Positions 26,120 through 34,673 of a DNA stretch of 64,000 nucleotides are shown in pieces. The translations under genes were made by a program, and so were the position numbers. The stretch spans positions 21,503 through 85,502 of the forward strand of contig CAYYJN010000003.1 in NCBI GenBank assembly GCA_964472275.1. The letters are read 5' to 3'. Source of the stretch: JAFDVN01 sp964472275 (GTDB lineage: Bacteria > Acidobacteriota > Holophagae > Holophagales > Holophagaceae). Position 1 is the stretch's first letter, and each line of letters opens with the position of its first letter. A model generated the notes under the pieces. That model was not told the origin of the DNA. It worked only from the letters and a program-made list of their open reading frames with translations, and did no database searches.

Positions 26120-26191
26120 TTAGGTCAACGCCGCTCCAGCCCCCGGAGTCCGGAAGCTAAAATAGAAAAAGCGGAAGCGGCGAACGGCCAT
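26120..26191 (-). CDS. pheL: phenylalanine-rich leader peptide of pheA attenuator
   Basis: A 23-codon open frame from ATG 26191 to TAA at 26122-26120. The first 13 residues read MAVRRFRFFYFSF: five Phe and one Tyr in eight residues, followed by RTPGAGAALT. It lies 69 bases before pheA and just before the terminator, the same order as the Escherichia coli pheL-pheA leader. Ribosome stalling at the Phe codons would leave the following CTCCGGGGG free to form the antiterminator. The ribosome site is weak (AGGCTTGAG). It is too short for ordinary gene finding, and the sequence is unlike PheL except in composition. Confidence 0.8.
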   Translation of the reverse strand: MAVRRFRFFYFSFRTPGAGAALT

Positions 26192-26229
26192 GACTCAAGC
26201 CTGAGGGAAGCGGGGGCTCGTTCGCAACC

Positions 26230-26715
26230 TCAATCCTGCGGAATTCCGAGTTCCACCCAAGCCTGGCCCGGATAGGGCGGCGGCTCACACCCGGCGAGAC
26301 GCAGAAGCTGGCTCATCTGGGCGCGGTGGTGGTGCTCTTCCAGGAGCATCACGCGGAAGTAGTTGCGGGGCGTGGAGCGGTTGCCGAAGGGCGTCGTGAA
26401 GGGCGCGTCGAGCTTCGTCAGATCCGCTTTCGCGAGGGAGGCCCGGCAACGCCCCGAGTGGGCGGCGAAGGCCGAGGCCAGATCCGCCGTTCCGCCGTGC
26501 CAATCCGGCCTCTCGAAGCGCTCGCCGAGGCCTGCCGTCGCTTCACTCGCGAGCTGGCGGCAGATGCTTTCCCGCACCAGCGCCACATGGAGCAACTGCT
26601 CGCGCAGCGTTCTCAGGCCCGGCCAGACGCGATCCCAGGTCTCGTCCGGCGTGGCCTGGATGAGCGCGGCGGTGTGCGCGGTGGACAGCTCGAAGGCCGC
26701 TAGTTCCCCAGACAT
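26230..26715 (-). CDS. DinB-like (DUF664-type) four-helix protein
   Basis: The product has 161 residues from ATG 26715. The pattern TLREQLLHVALVRESICRQL and the C-terminal NYFRVMLLEEHHHRAQMSQL then LRLAG fits the DinB four-helix metal-binding fold, whose histidines sit in these helices (EHHHRAQ). Members include thiol-dependent transferases and DNA-damage-inducible proteins of unclear role. The start overlaps the end of the upstream gene by 16 bases, so the two are coupled. The function here is unknown. Confidence 0.68.
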   Translation of the reverse strand: MSGELAAFELSTAHTAALIQATPDETWDRVWPGLRTLREQLLHVALVRESICRQLASEATAGLGERFERPDWHGGTADLASAFAAHSGRCRASLAKADLTKLDAPFTTPFGNRSTPRNYFRVMLLEEHHHRAQMSQLLRLAGCEPPPYPGQAWVELGIPQD

Positions 26716-27179
26716 GCGAGCGTCTCGCGCAGGCAGGCGTCCCAGGTGTCGTCGGGCGTTTCGTGGATGAAAAACTCCACGGCGTGACCGGCGGGGCGGC
26801 CTTCGGGGTGGAGGCTCCAAGCCTCGAAGAGCTTGTCCAGCGGCGCGCTGTCCACCTTGTGGCGGCGCAGCTTGTGGGCGCGGCGCGAGCGGTCCGGGTC
26901 GGGGCCGCGAAGCGAGACGCCATCCTTGCGGTCGGCGATGAAGGTGAAGGCCTGGATCCAGGAACCGTCCATGAACTGCGCGAAGTGGAGGAAGGCGCCG
27001 TGGTTGGAGCGCGTGAGGTTCACCGCGCGCTGCTTGCCCTTCCACGCCGCGACCCAAGCCTCCAGGATGCGCGAGGCGCGCTCCCGCTCCTGGCGGGCCA
27101 GGATGGGGAAGGCCACGCTCCAGAAATCCTCAAGCGCTTCCTGGGGATCTACGCGTTCTTCGAGGGGATCGAGCGGCAT
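26700..27179 (-). CDS. hypothetical protein
   Basis: The 159-residue soluble protein has no signal peptide and is rich in charged and aromatic residues. Recognisable stretches are AVNLTRSNHGAFLHFAQFMD, SWIQAFTFIADRKDGVSL and HAVEFFIHETPDDTWDACLR. No family is recognised. It lies 14 bases downstream of thiC on the same strand and overlaps the DinB-like gene, suggesting one transcription unit thiC-this gene-DinB-like. Nothing links it to thiamine. Confidence 0.6.
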   Translation of the reverse strand: MPLDPLEERVDPQEALEDFWSVAFPILARQERERASRILEAWVAAWKGKQRAVNLTRSNHGAFLHFAQFMDGSWIQAFTFIADRKDGVSLRGPDPDRSRRAHKLRRHKVDSAPLDKLFEAWSLHPEGRPAGHAVEFFIHETPDDTWDACLRETLACLGN

Positions 27180-27193
27180 CGTGGATCTTCCGC

Positions 27194-29035
<1,842 letters not shown>

Positions 29036-29140
29036 CTCGGTCCTTTCGGGGCCCATCGCCTTCGGCGTGAGCATCCCAAGTCTACCGCGCCCGGGATGAA
29101 GGCCCCGGGAGCCTTGGTGGCCCAGGGCGCACTCAAGGCG

Positions 29141-29146
29141 TAGACT
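29141..29146 (+). promoter_or_regulatory. -10 hexamer TAGACT (within GTAGACTGGAG)
   Basis: TAGACT sits nine bases before ATG 29156. The 11-base context GTAGACTGGAG recurs exactly before lysS (45299-45309), suggesting a shared promoter form in which GGAG is both close to the start of transcription and the ribosome site. Confidence 0.4.
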
Positions 29147-29155
29147 GGAGACCTG

Positions 29156-29536
29156 ATGAAGAAGCGCCGACTGCTCCTCACCGCGCTGGCCGTTCCGGCC
29201 CTCGCCGCGCCGCGCTTGCATGTGCCTCTGGAGCCCGGCGCGACGGAACCGGGAGCCTCTTCCGGGTCCAATGTGGACACCCGCCAGGAAGACCCCGTCC
29301 TCAAGGCCCGGGCCACCCGCGCCGCCGCCCAAGGCATTGACGAGCGCGACCTGCCGCCCATGCCGAAGGCGCTCGTGGAGCCGCCCCCGCTGCCGCCGCC
29401 CGAGACCCACCCCAAGGATCTTCCCGGCTACCGCGCCAAGCACCGGCGCGGCCGCCATCACGGCAAGGGCCGCAAGGCGCGGCCCGGCAAGCACGCCGCC
29501 GCCGCCCGGCCCCGCCGCGCCGCCCGGCACAAGTAG
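29156..29536 (+). CDS. small secreted protein with basic C-terminal tail
   Basis: The product has 126 residues. An N-terminal signal-like segment (RRLLLTALAVPALA) is followed by an acidic or neutral linker, then a proline-rich stretch (VEPPPLPPPETHPKDLP). The last 35 residues are almost only Lys, Arg, His, Gly and Ala (KHRRGRHHGKGRKARPGKH). The tail could bind nucleic acid, polyphosphate or the anionic envelope. No family is recognised. It precedes pfkA by 12 bases on the same strand, possibly co-transcribed. Confidence 0.6.
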   Translation: MKKRRLLLTALAVPALAAPRLHVPLEPGATEPGASSGSNVDTRQEDPVLKARATRAAAQGIDERDLPPMPKALVEPPPLPPPETHPKDLPGYRAKHRRGRHHGKGRKARPGKHAAAARPRRAARHK

Positions 29537-29548
29537 CCGATCCGCCCC

Positions 29549-30517
29549 ATGCGTCTGGGCGTGCTCACCTCCGGCGGCGATGCGCCGGGCATGAACGCCG
29601 CCATCCGCGCCGTCGTCCGTCAGGCGGACGCGCTTGGGCACGAGGTGATGGGCATCCGCCACGGGTTCCGTGGCCTGATCCAGGGCGACTGGTGTCCGCT
29701 GGGAAGCCGGGACTGCGCCAACATCCTCCAGCGGGGCGGGACGATCCTGCACACCGCGCGCGCGCCGGAATTCGAGGAGGCCACTGTGCGGGCGAGGACG
29801 GCGGAAGGCCTGCGCGCGGCGGGCATCGGCGCCCTCGTCGTCATCGGCGGCGATGGCAGCTTCCGGGGCGCGGAGGCGCTCCAGCGCGAGCAGGGCGTCG
29901 CTTGCGCGGGCATCCCCGGCACCATTGACAACGATCTGCCGGGCACCGATCGCACGCTCGGCTTCGACACCGCGCTGAACACGGCGGTGGAGGCGGTGGA
30001 CCGCATCCGCGACACGGCCTCCAGCCACGACCGCGTCTTCCTCGTGGAAGTGATGGGCCGCAGCTCGGGCATGCTCGCGGTGCACACGGCCCTCGCCTGC
30101 GGCGCGGAATTCGTGCTCTATCCGGAAGCGGAGGACGACACCTTCGAAGAGCTAGTCCGGCAGTTGAAGCTCAGCGCGGAGCGGGGCAAGGGCAGCTCCA
30201 TCGTCATCGTGGCGGAAGGCGACCAATTGGGCAGCGCCGTGACCATCGGCGACCGTCTGCGCCGGGACTACGGCCTGGATCTTCGCGTCGCGGTGCTGGG
30301 GCACATCCAGCGGGGCGGCTCGCCCACGGCCTTGGACCGCATCTGGGGCAGCCGCTGGGGCGCGGAAGCCGTGAAGCGCCTCGCGGCGGGCGAGAAGGCC
30401 TTCTACCTGGGCCTTCAAGCGGGGGCGCTGGTGGCGTTGCCCCTGGCCGCCATCCACGAGCGCCCCGCGCCGCCGCCGAAGGAATTGGCGGCGCTGCTCC
30501 GCGTCCTGGCCCGGTAG
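29549..30517 (+). CDS. pfkA: ATP-dependent 6-phosphofructokinase
   Basis: Phosphorylates fructose 6-phosphate in glycolysis. The product has 322 residues, the usual PfkA length. LTSGGDAPGMNAAIRAVVR is at the N-terminus, IGGDGSFRGA near 103 (GGDGS, the ATP-type enzyme; PPi-dependent forms usually have GGDDT), and PGTIDNDLPGTD near 126-137 is the catalytic motif with Asp as base. VEVMGRSSGMLA and GHIQRGGSPTA complete the site. It lies between the small basic protein and the manC region. Confidence 0.95.
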   Translation: MRLGVLTSGGDAPGMNAAIRAVVRQADALGHEVMGIRHGFRGLIQGDWCPLGSRDCANILQRGGTILHTARAPEFEEATVRARTAEGLRAAGIGALVVIGGDGSFRGAEALQREQGVACAGIPGTIDNDLPGTDRTLGFDTALNTAVEAVDRIRDTASSHDRVFLVEVMGRSSGMLAVHTALACGAEFVLYPEAEDDTFEELVRQLKLSAERGKGSSIVIVAEGDQLGSAVTIGDRLRRDYGLDLRVAVLGHIQRGGSPTALDRIWGSRWGAEAVKRLAAGEKAFYLGLQAGALVALPLAAIHERPAPPPKELAALLRVLAR

Positions 30518-30527
30518 AATTCCGACC

Positions 30528-30632
30528 ATGCCGGACACGAAGCAGCATGCCCCCAAGGTCGCAGTGGTCTTCTCGGTATCGCCTGAGGCGATACGCGAGA
30601 CCTCTCGCGCTTGGGCCAGGTGGGGTGCCTAG
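30528..30632 (+). CDS. 34-codon open frame duplicating the manC N-terminus
   Basis: ATG 30528 starts MPDTKQHAPKVAVV, exactly the first 14 residues of manC at 30633. Six of the 14 codons differ, all synonymously. The frame then diverges (FSVSPEAIRETSRAWARWGA) and stops with TAG at 30630-30632, directly touching the manC ATG and in the same frame. The unique part includes a near-perfect palindrome TCTCGGTATCGCC/GGCGATACGCGAGA at 30571-30600. It may be a decayed tandem copy, a palindromic insertion with duplication, or an upstream regulatory frame. Expression is unproven. Confidence 0.5.
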   Translation: MPDTKQHAPKVAVVFSVSPEAIRETSRAWARWGA

Positions 30633-31703
30633 ATGCCGGACACGAAGCAGCATGCTCCCAAAGTGGCCGTCGTTATGGCCGGAGGTCGCGGAACCCGTTT
30701 CTGGCCGCGCTCGCGGTCGAGCCGTCCCAAGCAGTTTCTCGCCATCGTCGGCGAAGGCACGCTCCTGCATCAGACCGTCGCGCGCCTGGATGGGCATTTC
30801 CGGCCCGAGCACATCTTCGTCGTGACGACCGCGGAGCTGGCGGAGGAGACTCGCCGCATGCTGCCGGAGATTCCGCCCGCCAATGTGATCGTGGAGCCCG
30901 AGGGCCGCAACACCGCGCCCTGCCTAGCCCTGGCGTTGGTGGAGATCGAACGCCGCGTGCCCGGCGGCGTGATGGTGGTGCTGTCGGCGGATCACTGGAT
31001 CGGCGATCCGGATCTCTTCATCGAGGATGTGGAGACGGCCGTGAAGCACGCGGCCTGGGAGCGCGAGCTCGTCGTCTTCGGCATCCGTCCCACCTATCCC
31101 GAGACGGGCTACGGCTACATCGAGGCCGAAGGCCAGGGCCCCGTCCTCAAGGTGAAGGCCTTCCGCGAAAAGCCGCCCATGGACCAGGCCATCCAGTACC
31201 TGGCCAGCGGCCGCCATTTCTGGAACGCGGGGCTCTTCGTCTGGACGCTTGCGGACTTCCGCGCCGAGCTCACCCGCCACGCGCCGGGCGTGCTCGCGCC
31301 CCTGGACGCCTGGGTGGCGGCGGGCGCCGATCCGGCGAAGCTGGCGGAAGCCTACGGAAAGCTGCCCGAAGTCGCCATTGATGTGGCCCTCATGGAGAAG
31401 GCCGAAGGCGTGGCCGTGGTGCCCACGCGCTTCCGCTGGTCCGATGTGGGCTCCTGGCCCGCCGCGCTGGAATTCCACGAGCCCGATGCGGATGGCAATG
31501 TGGTGAAGGGCGAGGCGATCCTGCTGGAGACCCGCGATAGCGCCTTCTTCGGTGGCAAGCGCCTCATCGCCGCCAGCGGCGTCTCCGATCTCATCGTCGT
31601 GGACGACGAGGACGCCCTCCTCATCTGCCACCGGGACAAGGCCCAGTCGGTGAAGAAGATCGTGGAGCGGCTGAAGGCGGAAGGCCGCGAAGACCTCCTT
31701 TAG
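30633..31703 (+). CDS. manC: mannose-1-phosphate guanylyltransferase
   Basis: Makes GDP-mannose from mannose 1-phosphate and GTP for surface polysaccharides. The product has 356 residues, the nucleotidyltransferase part only. VMAGGRGTRFWPRSRSSRPK is the nucleotide-binding signature near residues 14-33, then EPEGRNTAPC, LSADHWI and FREKPP. The final RFRWSDVGSWPALLEFH-like segment is family-typical. The isomerase cupin domain found in bifunctional ManC/AlgA proteins is absent here and encoded separately at 31835. The start at 30633 is the second of two in-frame copies of the same 5' end; GGTGGGG lies upstream. Confidence 0.93.
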   Translation: MPDTKQHAPKVAVVMAGGRGTRFWPRSRSSRPKQFLAIVGEGTLLHQTVARLDGHFRPEHIFVVTTAELAEETRRMLPEIPPANVIVEPEGRNTAPCLALALVEIERRVPGGVMVVLSADHWIGDPDLFIEDVETAVKHAAWERELVVFGIRPTYPETGYGYIEAEGQGPVLKVKAFREKPPMDQAIQYLASGRHFWNAGLFVWTLADFRAELTRHAPGVLAPLDAWVAAGADPAKLAEAYGKLPEVAIDVALMEKAEGVAVVPTRFRWSDVGSWPAALEFHEPDADGNVVKGEAILLETRDSAFFGGKRLIAASGVSDLIVVDDEDALLICHRDKAQSVKKIVERLKAEGREDLL

Positions 31704-31707
31704 GGCC

Positions 31708-31803
31708 TTCGGCTTTTGGCTTTGGGCTCTTGCTGGCGTCGACCCATGCAGGGCTTGGACCATGGCACGCCTGGCCCAGCAAAGGCCAAAAGCCAAAAGC
31801 CGA
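31708..31803 (+). repeat. GGCTTTTGG-family hairpin repeat, copy 2
   Basis: Left arm TTCGGCTTTTGGCTTTGGGC from 31708; right arm GGCCAAAAGCCAAAAGCCGA ending 31803. The loop side carries TTGCTGGCGTCGACCCATGC (31730-31749), conserved in the inverted copy at 21313-21399. It separates manC from the cupin gene, and TAGCCT at 31820-31825 follows. Confidence 0.82.
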
Positions 31804-31834
31804 CAGCCCCCAACTCAGTTAGCCTTTAGACATC

Positions 31835-32194
31835 ATGAAACGCCCCGACACCCTCCATGTGGACAAGCCCTGGGGCAGCTTCGACCAGTTCGCCCTCAAC
31901 ACGCCCTGCACGGTGAAGATCCTCACCTGCAAGCCCGGCGCGAAGCTGAGCCTGCAAAAACATCGGAATCGCGGCGAGCTTTGGATCGCGCTGGATGAAG
32001 GCGTCGTCGTGGAACGGGATGGTGAACGCCTCACGCCGAGCGTGGGCGAGCAGGTCTGGCTGCCCGTGGGCGCGACCCACCGCCTGAGCTGCGCGGCTTC
32101 GACCGCCCACCCGGTGCGCGTGCTGGAAGTCTCCTTCGGCGTCTTCGATGAGGCGGACATCGAGCGCCTGCAGGATGACTATGGCCGCGCGTAG
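31835..32194 (+). CDS. stand-alone cupin of the mannose-6-phosphate isomerase type II kind
   Basis: The 119-residue single-cupin protein contains VDKPWGSFDQF, KPGAKLSLQKHRNRGELWIA (metal-binding HxH-like plus Glu), VGEQVWLPVGATHRL and VLEVSFGVFDEADIERLQDD, which match the C-terminal isomerase half of bifunctional ManC/AlgA enzymes, including the closing YGR. It should interconvert fructose 6-phosphate and mannose 6-phosphate, feeding manC upstream; pfkA nearby uses the same substrate. The last 20 bases overlap the next gene. Confidence 0.82.
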   Translation: MKRPDTLHVDKPWGSFDQFALNTPCTVKILTCKPGAKLSLQKHRNRGELWIALDEGVVVERDGERLTPSVGEQVWLPVGATHRLSCAASTAHPVRVLEVSFGVFDEADIERLQDDYGRA

Positions 32195-32876
32195 AGCGCT
32201 GCTCTTCCTCGTTCCGGCAATCGTCGCGGCTCAAACGCCGGACGCCGCCGCCCTCGTCGCCAAGGTGGATCAGCTCCGCCATCCCTGGCCCGCCTTCAGC
32301 GCGGACCTGACCCTGAAGGACCAGGGCCGCACCTCCCAGTGGCGACTCTCCGTCGCCTCCAACGGCGACACGCGGCTCGATGGCCTCGCGCCGAAGCAGG
32401 TTCTGGGCCGCGCGGTGCTGATGAAGGGCGAGCAGATGTGGTTGCTGACGCCCGGCTCCAAACGCGCCATCCCCGTCACGCCCCAGCAGCGCCTCATCGG
32501 CTCGGCGGCGGGCGGCGACCTCGCGCGGCTGCGCCTGGGCGAGGATTTCCGCGCGACCGGCATCCAGGAGGCGAGCCTCGGCGGCAAGCCCTGCTGGCTC
32601 GTGACGCTGGAGGCGAAGCGGGCCAGCGTGCCTTACCGCCGCGCCGAACTCCGGGTGTGGAAGGCGGGCGAGATCCCCGCCTCCGCCAGCTTCTTCTTCG
32701 CCAGTGGCAAGCTGGCTCAAGTGATGACCTTCGATCCGCCGGTGGAGATGGCCGGCCGCCGTGTCATCGCCAGCCTGAAGCTGGGCGATCCCGACCACCC
32801 GGATCGCGCGGCCATGAACCTAAGCCGCTGGAAGCCCGGCGAGCCGAACGCGGCCCTCTTCGAAGTCCTGCGGTAG
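32175..32876 (+). CDS. LolA-like outer-membrane lipoprotein-sorting family protein
   Basis: The product has 233 residues from ATG 32175; ATG 32181 is equally possible. A signal peptide (RALLFLVPAIVAAQ) leads to a beta-rich domain: FSADLTLKDQGRTSQWRLSV, LLTPGSKRAIPVTPQQRLIG, DFRATGIQEASLGGKPCWLV. It resembles the LolA/LolB-like fold family used to carry lipoproteins or lipids across the periplasm. It overlaps the mannose isomerase gene by 20 bases, so it shares its transcript, but a functional link is not evident. Confidence 0.68.
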   Translation: MTMAARRALLFLVPAIVAAQTPDAAALVAKVDQLRHPWPAFSADLTLKDQGRTSQWRLSVASNGDTRLDGLAPKQVLGRAVLMKGEQMWLLTPGSKRAIPVTPQQRLIGSAAGGDLARLRLGEDFRATGIQEASLGGKPCWLVTLEAKRASVPYRRAELRVWKAGEIPASASFFFASGKLAQVMTFDPPVEMAGRRVIASLKLGDPDHPDRAAMNLSRWKPGEPNAALFEVLR

Positions 32877-32900
32877 TCGGCGGCCGACGGCCGGATGCCC

Positions 32901-32906
32901 TATACT
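32901..32906 (+). promoter_or_regulatory. -10 hexamer TATACT of the candidate small RNA
   Basis: TATACT starts 25 bases after the last codon of the LolA-like gene. No clear -35 is seen 17 bases upstream; the region is a GC palindrome (GTCGGCGGCCGAC). Transcription would begin near 32911. Confidence 0.4.
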
Positions 32907-32910
32907 GGCC

Positions 32911-33056
32911 GTGAGGTGCCCGAAAGGGCTTCCCGCCACTTTGATCCCACCTTGCAGAAACTCCCTCCCTCGCGGAGGGCCCCGCTAACGGATCCCACCA
33001 ACACCATCCCTCCAACGATCCCTCACGAAACGCCCCAGCCTCGGGGCGTTTCCTTT
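32911..33056 (+). ncRNA. candidate structured small RNA (unassigned)
   Basis: This occupies a gene-free stretch. GTGAGG (32911-32916) pairs with CCTCAC (33021-33026) to close the molecule. Within it are GCCC-GAAA-GGGC (32918-32929), a GAAA tetraloop hairpin, and CCCTCC-CTCGC-GGAGGG (32963-32979). A -10 TATACT precedes it and a strong terminator ends it at about 33056, giving a transcript of roughly 145 bases. It has no convincing open frame. The layout suggests a housekeeping-type or regulatory RNA such as a 6S-like RNA, but I cannot assign a family. Pairings were found by eye. Confidence 0.5.
33028..33056 (+). terminator. Rho-independent terminator of the candidate small RNA
   Basis: AAACGCCCC (33028-33036) pairs with GGGGCGTTT (33043-33051), followed by CCTTTT. 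Its 3' half CTCGGGGCGTTTCCTTT (33040-33056) is repeated exactly at 33156-33172. Confidence 0.8.
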
Positions 33057-33172
33057 TGATCGGGAGTCTGTCGGGGCTGGGGCTACGCCCCTCCGACTAT
33101 CGCACGCTCGCGCGTGCTCCCAGGCTTGCTGCGCAACCCTGGAGCCGGAGCCTCCCTCGGGGCGTTTCCTTT
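33057..33172. repeat. 116-base multi-hairpin unit bounded by a 17-base direct repeat
   Basis: CTCGGGGCGTTTCCTTT at 33040-33056 recurs at 33156-33172. Between the copies lie three hairpins: GTCGGGGC/GCCCCTCCGAC, GCACGC-TCGC-GCGTGC and CCAGG/CCTGG. It looks like a small palindromic insertion that duplicated the terminator's 3' half. No coding potential is seen. Confidence 0.55.
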
Positions 33173-33197
33173 CAGTCTCCGGCCTCCAGCCTAGAAT
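33173..33197 (+). promoter_or_regulatory. CTCCAGCC-family repeat arm abutting -10 TAGAAT
   Basis: GTCTCCGGCCTCCAGCC (33175-33191) directly precedes TAGAAT (33192-33197). The same arm followed by TACAAT stands before the P5C dehydrogenase gene at 50931-50962. The ATG at 33217 lies 19 bases beyond, with GGAG at 33207-33210. Confidence 0.5.
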
Positions 33198-33216
33198 GAA
33201 GGATTCCGGAGTCCCC

Positions 33217-34434
33217 ATGTCCGCCCACGAGCCTTCCGAAGAATCCGCCGCCTTCCTCTCGGGCCAGCGCATCGCGCCGGGCGGGGTGCGGGCGGGCATC
33301 TCGGCGGCGGATCTCATTGACGAGGCCTTCCTCGCCTACAACGGCGGGCGGCTGGGCGAAGCGGCGCGGCTGCTGACGCGGAAGATCCTGAAAGAGGATG
33401 TGACCTTGGGCGTGACGCTTACGGGCGCGCTGACCCCGGCGGGCCTCGGTCGCTCCTGCCTCATCCCGCTCATCGAAGCCGGCGTCATTGACTGGATGAT
33501 CTCCACCGGCGCGAACCTCTACCACGACACCCACTTCGCCCTGGATCTGCGCCTGCACCGCGGCTCGGCGGCCCTCAGCGACACGGTGCTGCGCGACGCG
33601 GGCGTGGTGCGCATCTACGACATCCTCTTCGACTACACGGTGCTCCTCGACACGGACGCCTTCTACCGCGAGCTCATCAAGGCCCCGGCTTTCCAGAAGG
33701 CCATGAGCACGGCCGAATTCCACTGGCATGTGGGCAAGGCGCTGTTTGAACGCGAGCAGGCGCTCGGCATCGGCACCGTCTCCGTGCTCTCGGCGGCCTA
33801 CCAATGCGGCGTGCCCATCTACACCAGCAGCCCCGGCGATAGCAGCATCGGCATGAATGTCGCGGCCGTGGCGCTGGAAGGGAACCAGCTCGTCTACGAT
33901 GTGAACGCCGATGTGAACGAAACCGCGAGCATCGTCCTCGACGCCAAGCTCAAGGGCGGCAAGAGCGCCGTGTGGATCCTCGGCGGCGGCTCGCCCAAGA
34001 ACTTCATCCTCCAGACCGAGCCCCAGATCCAGGAGGTGCTCGGCATTGATGAGCGCGGCCACGACTACTTCCTCCAGGTGACGGACGCGCGCCCCGACAC
34101 GGGCGGCCTCAGCGGCGCCACGCCGGGCGAGGCTGTGAGCTGGGGCAAGATTGATCCCGACCAGTTGCCGGATGCTGTCGTCTGCTACACGGACAGCACC
34201 ATCGCCCTGCCGCTGCTCACGGCCTACATCCTCACCCGCGCGGAGAAGCGGCCCTTGAAGCGCCTCGCCGAGAAGCGCGAGGCGCTCATGCAGCAACTCA
34301 AGGACCAGTACGCCACCCGCGGCCGCCTCAGCGGCGCGCCGACGACGAGCCGCGATGTGGCCAAGCGCGGCACGACGGTGGGCATGCCCGAGCGGGGAGC
34401 AGACACTTATCCCTGTGGCACGCCGAAAAAATAG
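33217..34434 (+). CDS. deoxyhypusine synthase-family protein
   Basis: The product has 405 residues from ATG 33217, preceded by GGAG. The family core is visible: ISTGANLYHDTHFALDLRLH (NAD site), TSSPGDSSIGMNVAA, GGGSPKNFILQTEPQIQEVL with the lysine that carries the aminobutyl group, and SGATPGEAVSWGKIDPDQLP. Bacteria lack the eukaryotic target eIF5A, and bacterial members are thought to transfer the aminobutyl group of spermidine to polyamines (homospermidine-type chemistry). mtnP elsewhere in the window is consistent with polyamine synthesis. It overlaps the next small gene by one base. Confidence 0.85.
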   Translation: MSAHEPSEESAAFLSGQRIAPGGVRAGISAADLIDEAFLAYNGGRLGEAARLLTRKILKEDVTLGVTLTGALTPAGLGRSCLIPLIEAGVIDWMISTGANLYHDTHFALDLRLHRGSAALSDTVLRDAGVVRIYDILFDYTVLLDTDAFYRELIKAPAFQKAMSTAEFHWHVGKALFEREQALGIGTVSVLSAAYQCGVPIYTSSPGDSSIGMNVAAVALEGNQLVYDVNADVNETASIVLDAKLKGGKSAVWILGGGSPKNFILQTEPQIQEVLGIDERGHDYFLQVTDARPDTGGLSGATPGEAVSWGKIDPDQLPDAVVCYTDSTIALPLLTAYILTRAEKRPLKRLAEKREALMQQLKDQYATRGRLSGAPTTSRDVAKRGTTVGMPERGADTYPCGTPKK

Positions 34435-34673
34435 TGGAAGCCCTCTACGACCGCGTCCTCGACCTGCTCCGCGGCCTGCGCGCCGCCGGGCGGATCGAGG
34501 ACGCGGACATGCTGCTCGCGGCGCTGACCCAGGCCTGCAACCCGCGCGAGATCCTTTCCGAGCTGCGCTACGCGGTCAGCGAGGTCATGGAAGATGGCCT
34601 CGCGCCCGACCTCGTCGCGGCCAAGCGCGGCCTCCTCGATGAAGTGGAAGCCCAGTGGAAGCTCCTTCCCTGA
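34434..34673 (+). CDS. small conserved-looking protein of unknown function
   Basis: The product has 79 residues from GTG 34434, which overlaps the previous stop (TAGTG). It is predicted all-helical: ALYDRVLDLLRGLRAAGRIE, DADMLLAALTQACNPREILS, ELRYAVSEVMEDG. It has no membrane segment or cysteine pair. Its last 19 bases overlap gluQ, so it sits in a three-gene coupled unit. No family is recognised. Confidence 0.6.
   Translation: MEALYDRVLDLLRGLRAAGRIEDADMLLAALTQACNPREILSELRYAVSEVMEDGLAPDLVAAKRGLLDEVEAQWKLLP

Noticed and set aside
29036..29155. TPP riboswitch before thiC
   Set aside because: The CTGAGA and ACCTGATCTGG-type conserved blocks are absent on the minus strand.
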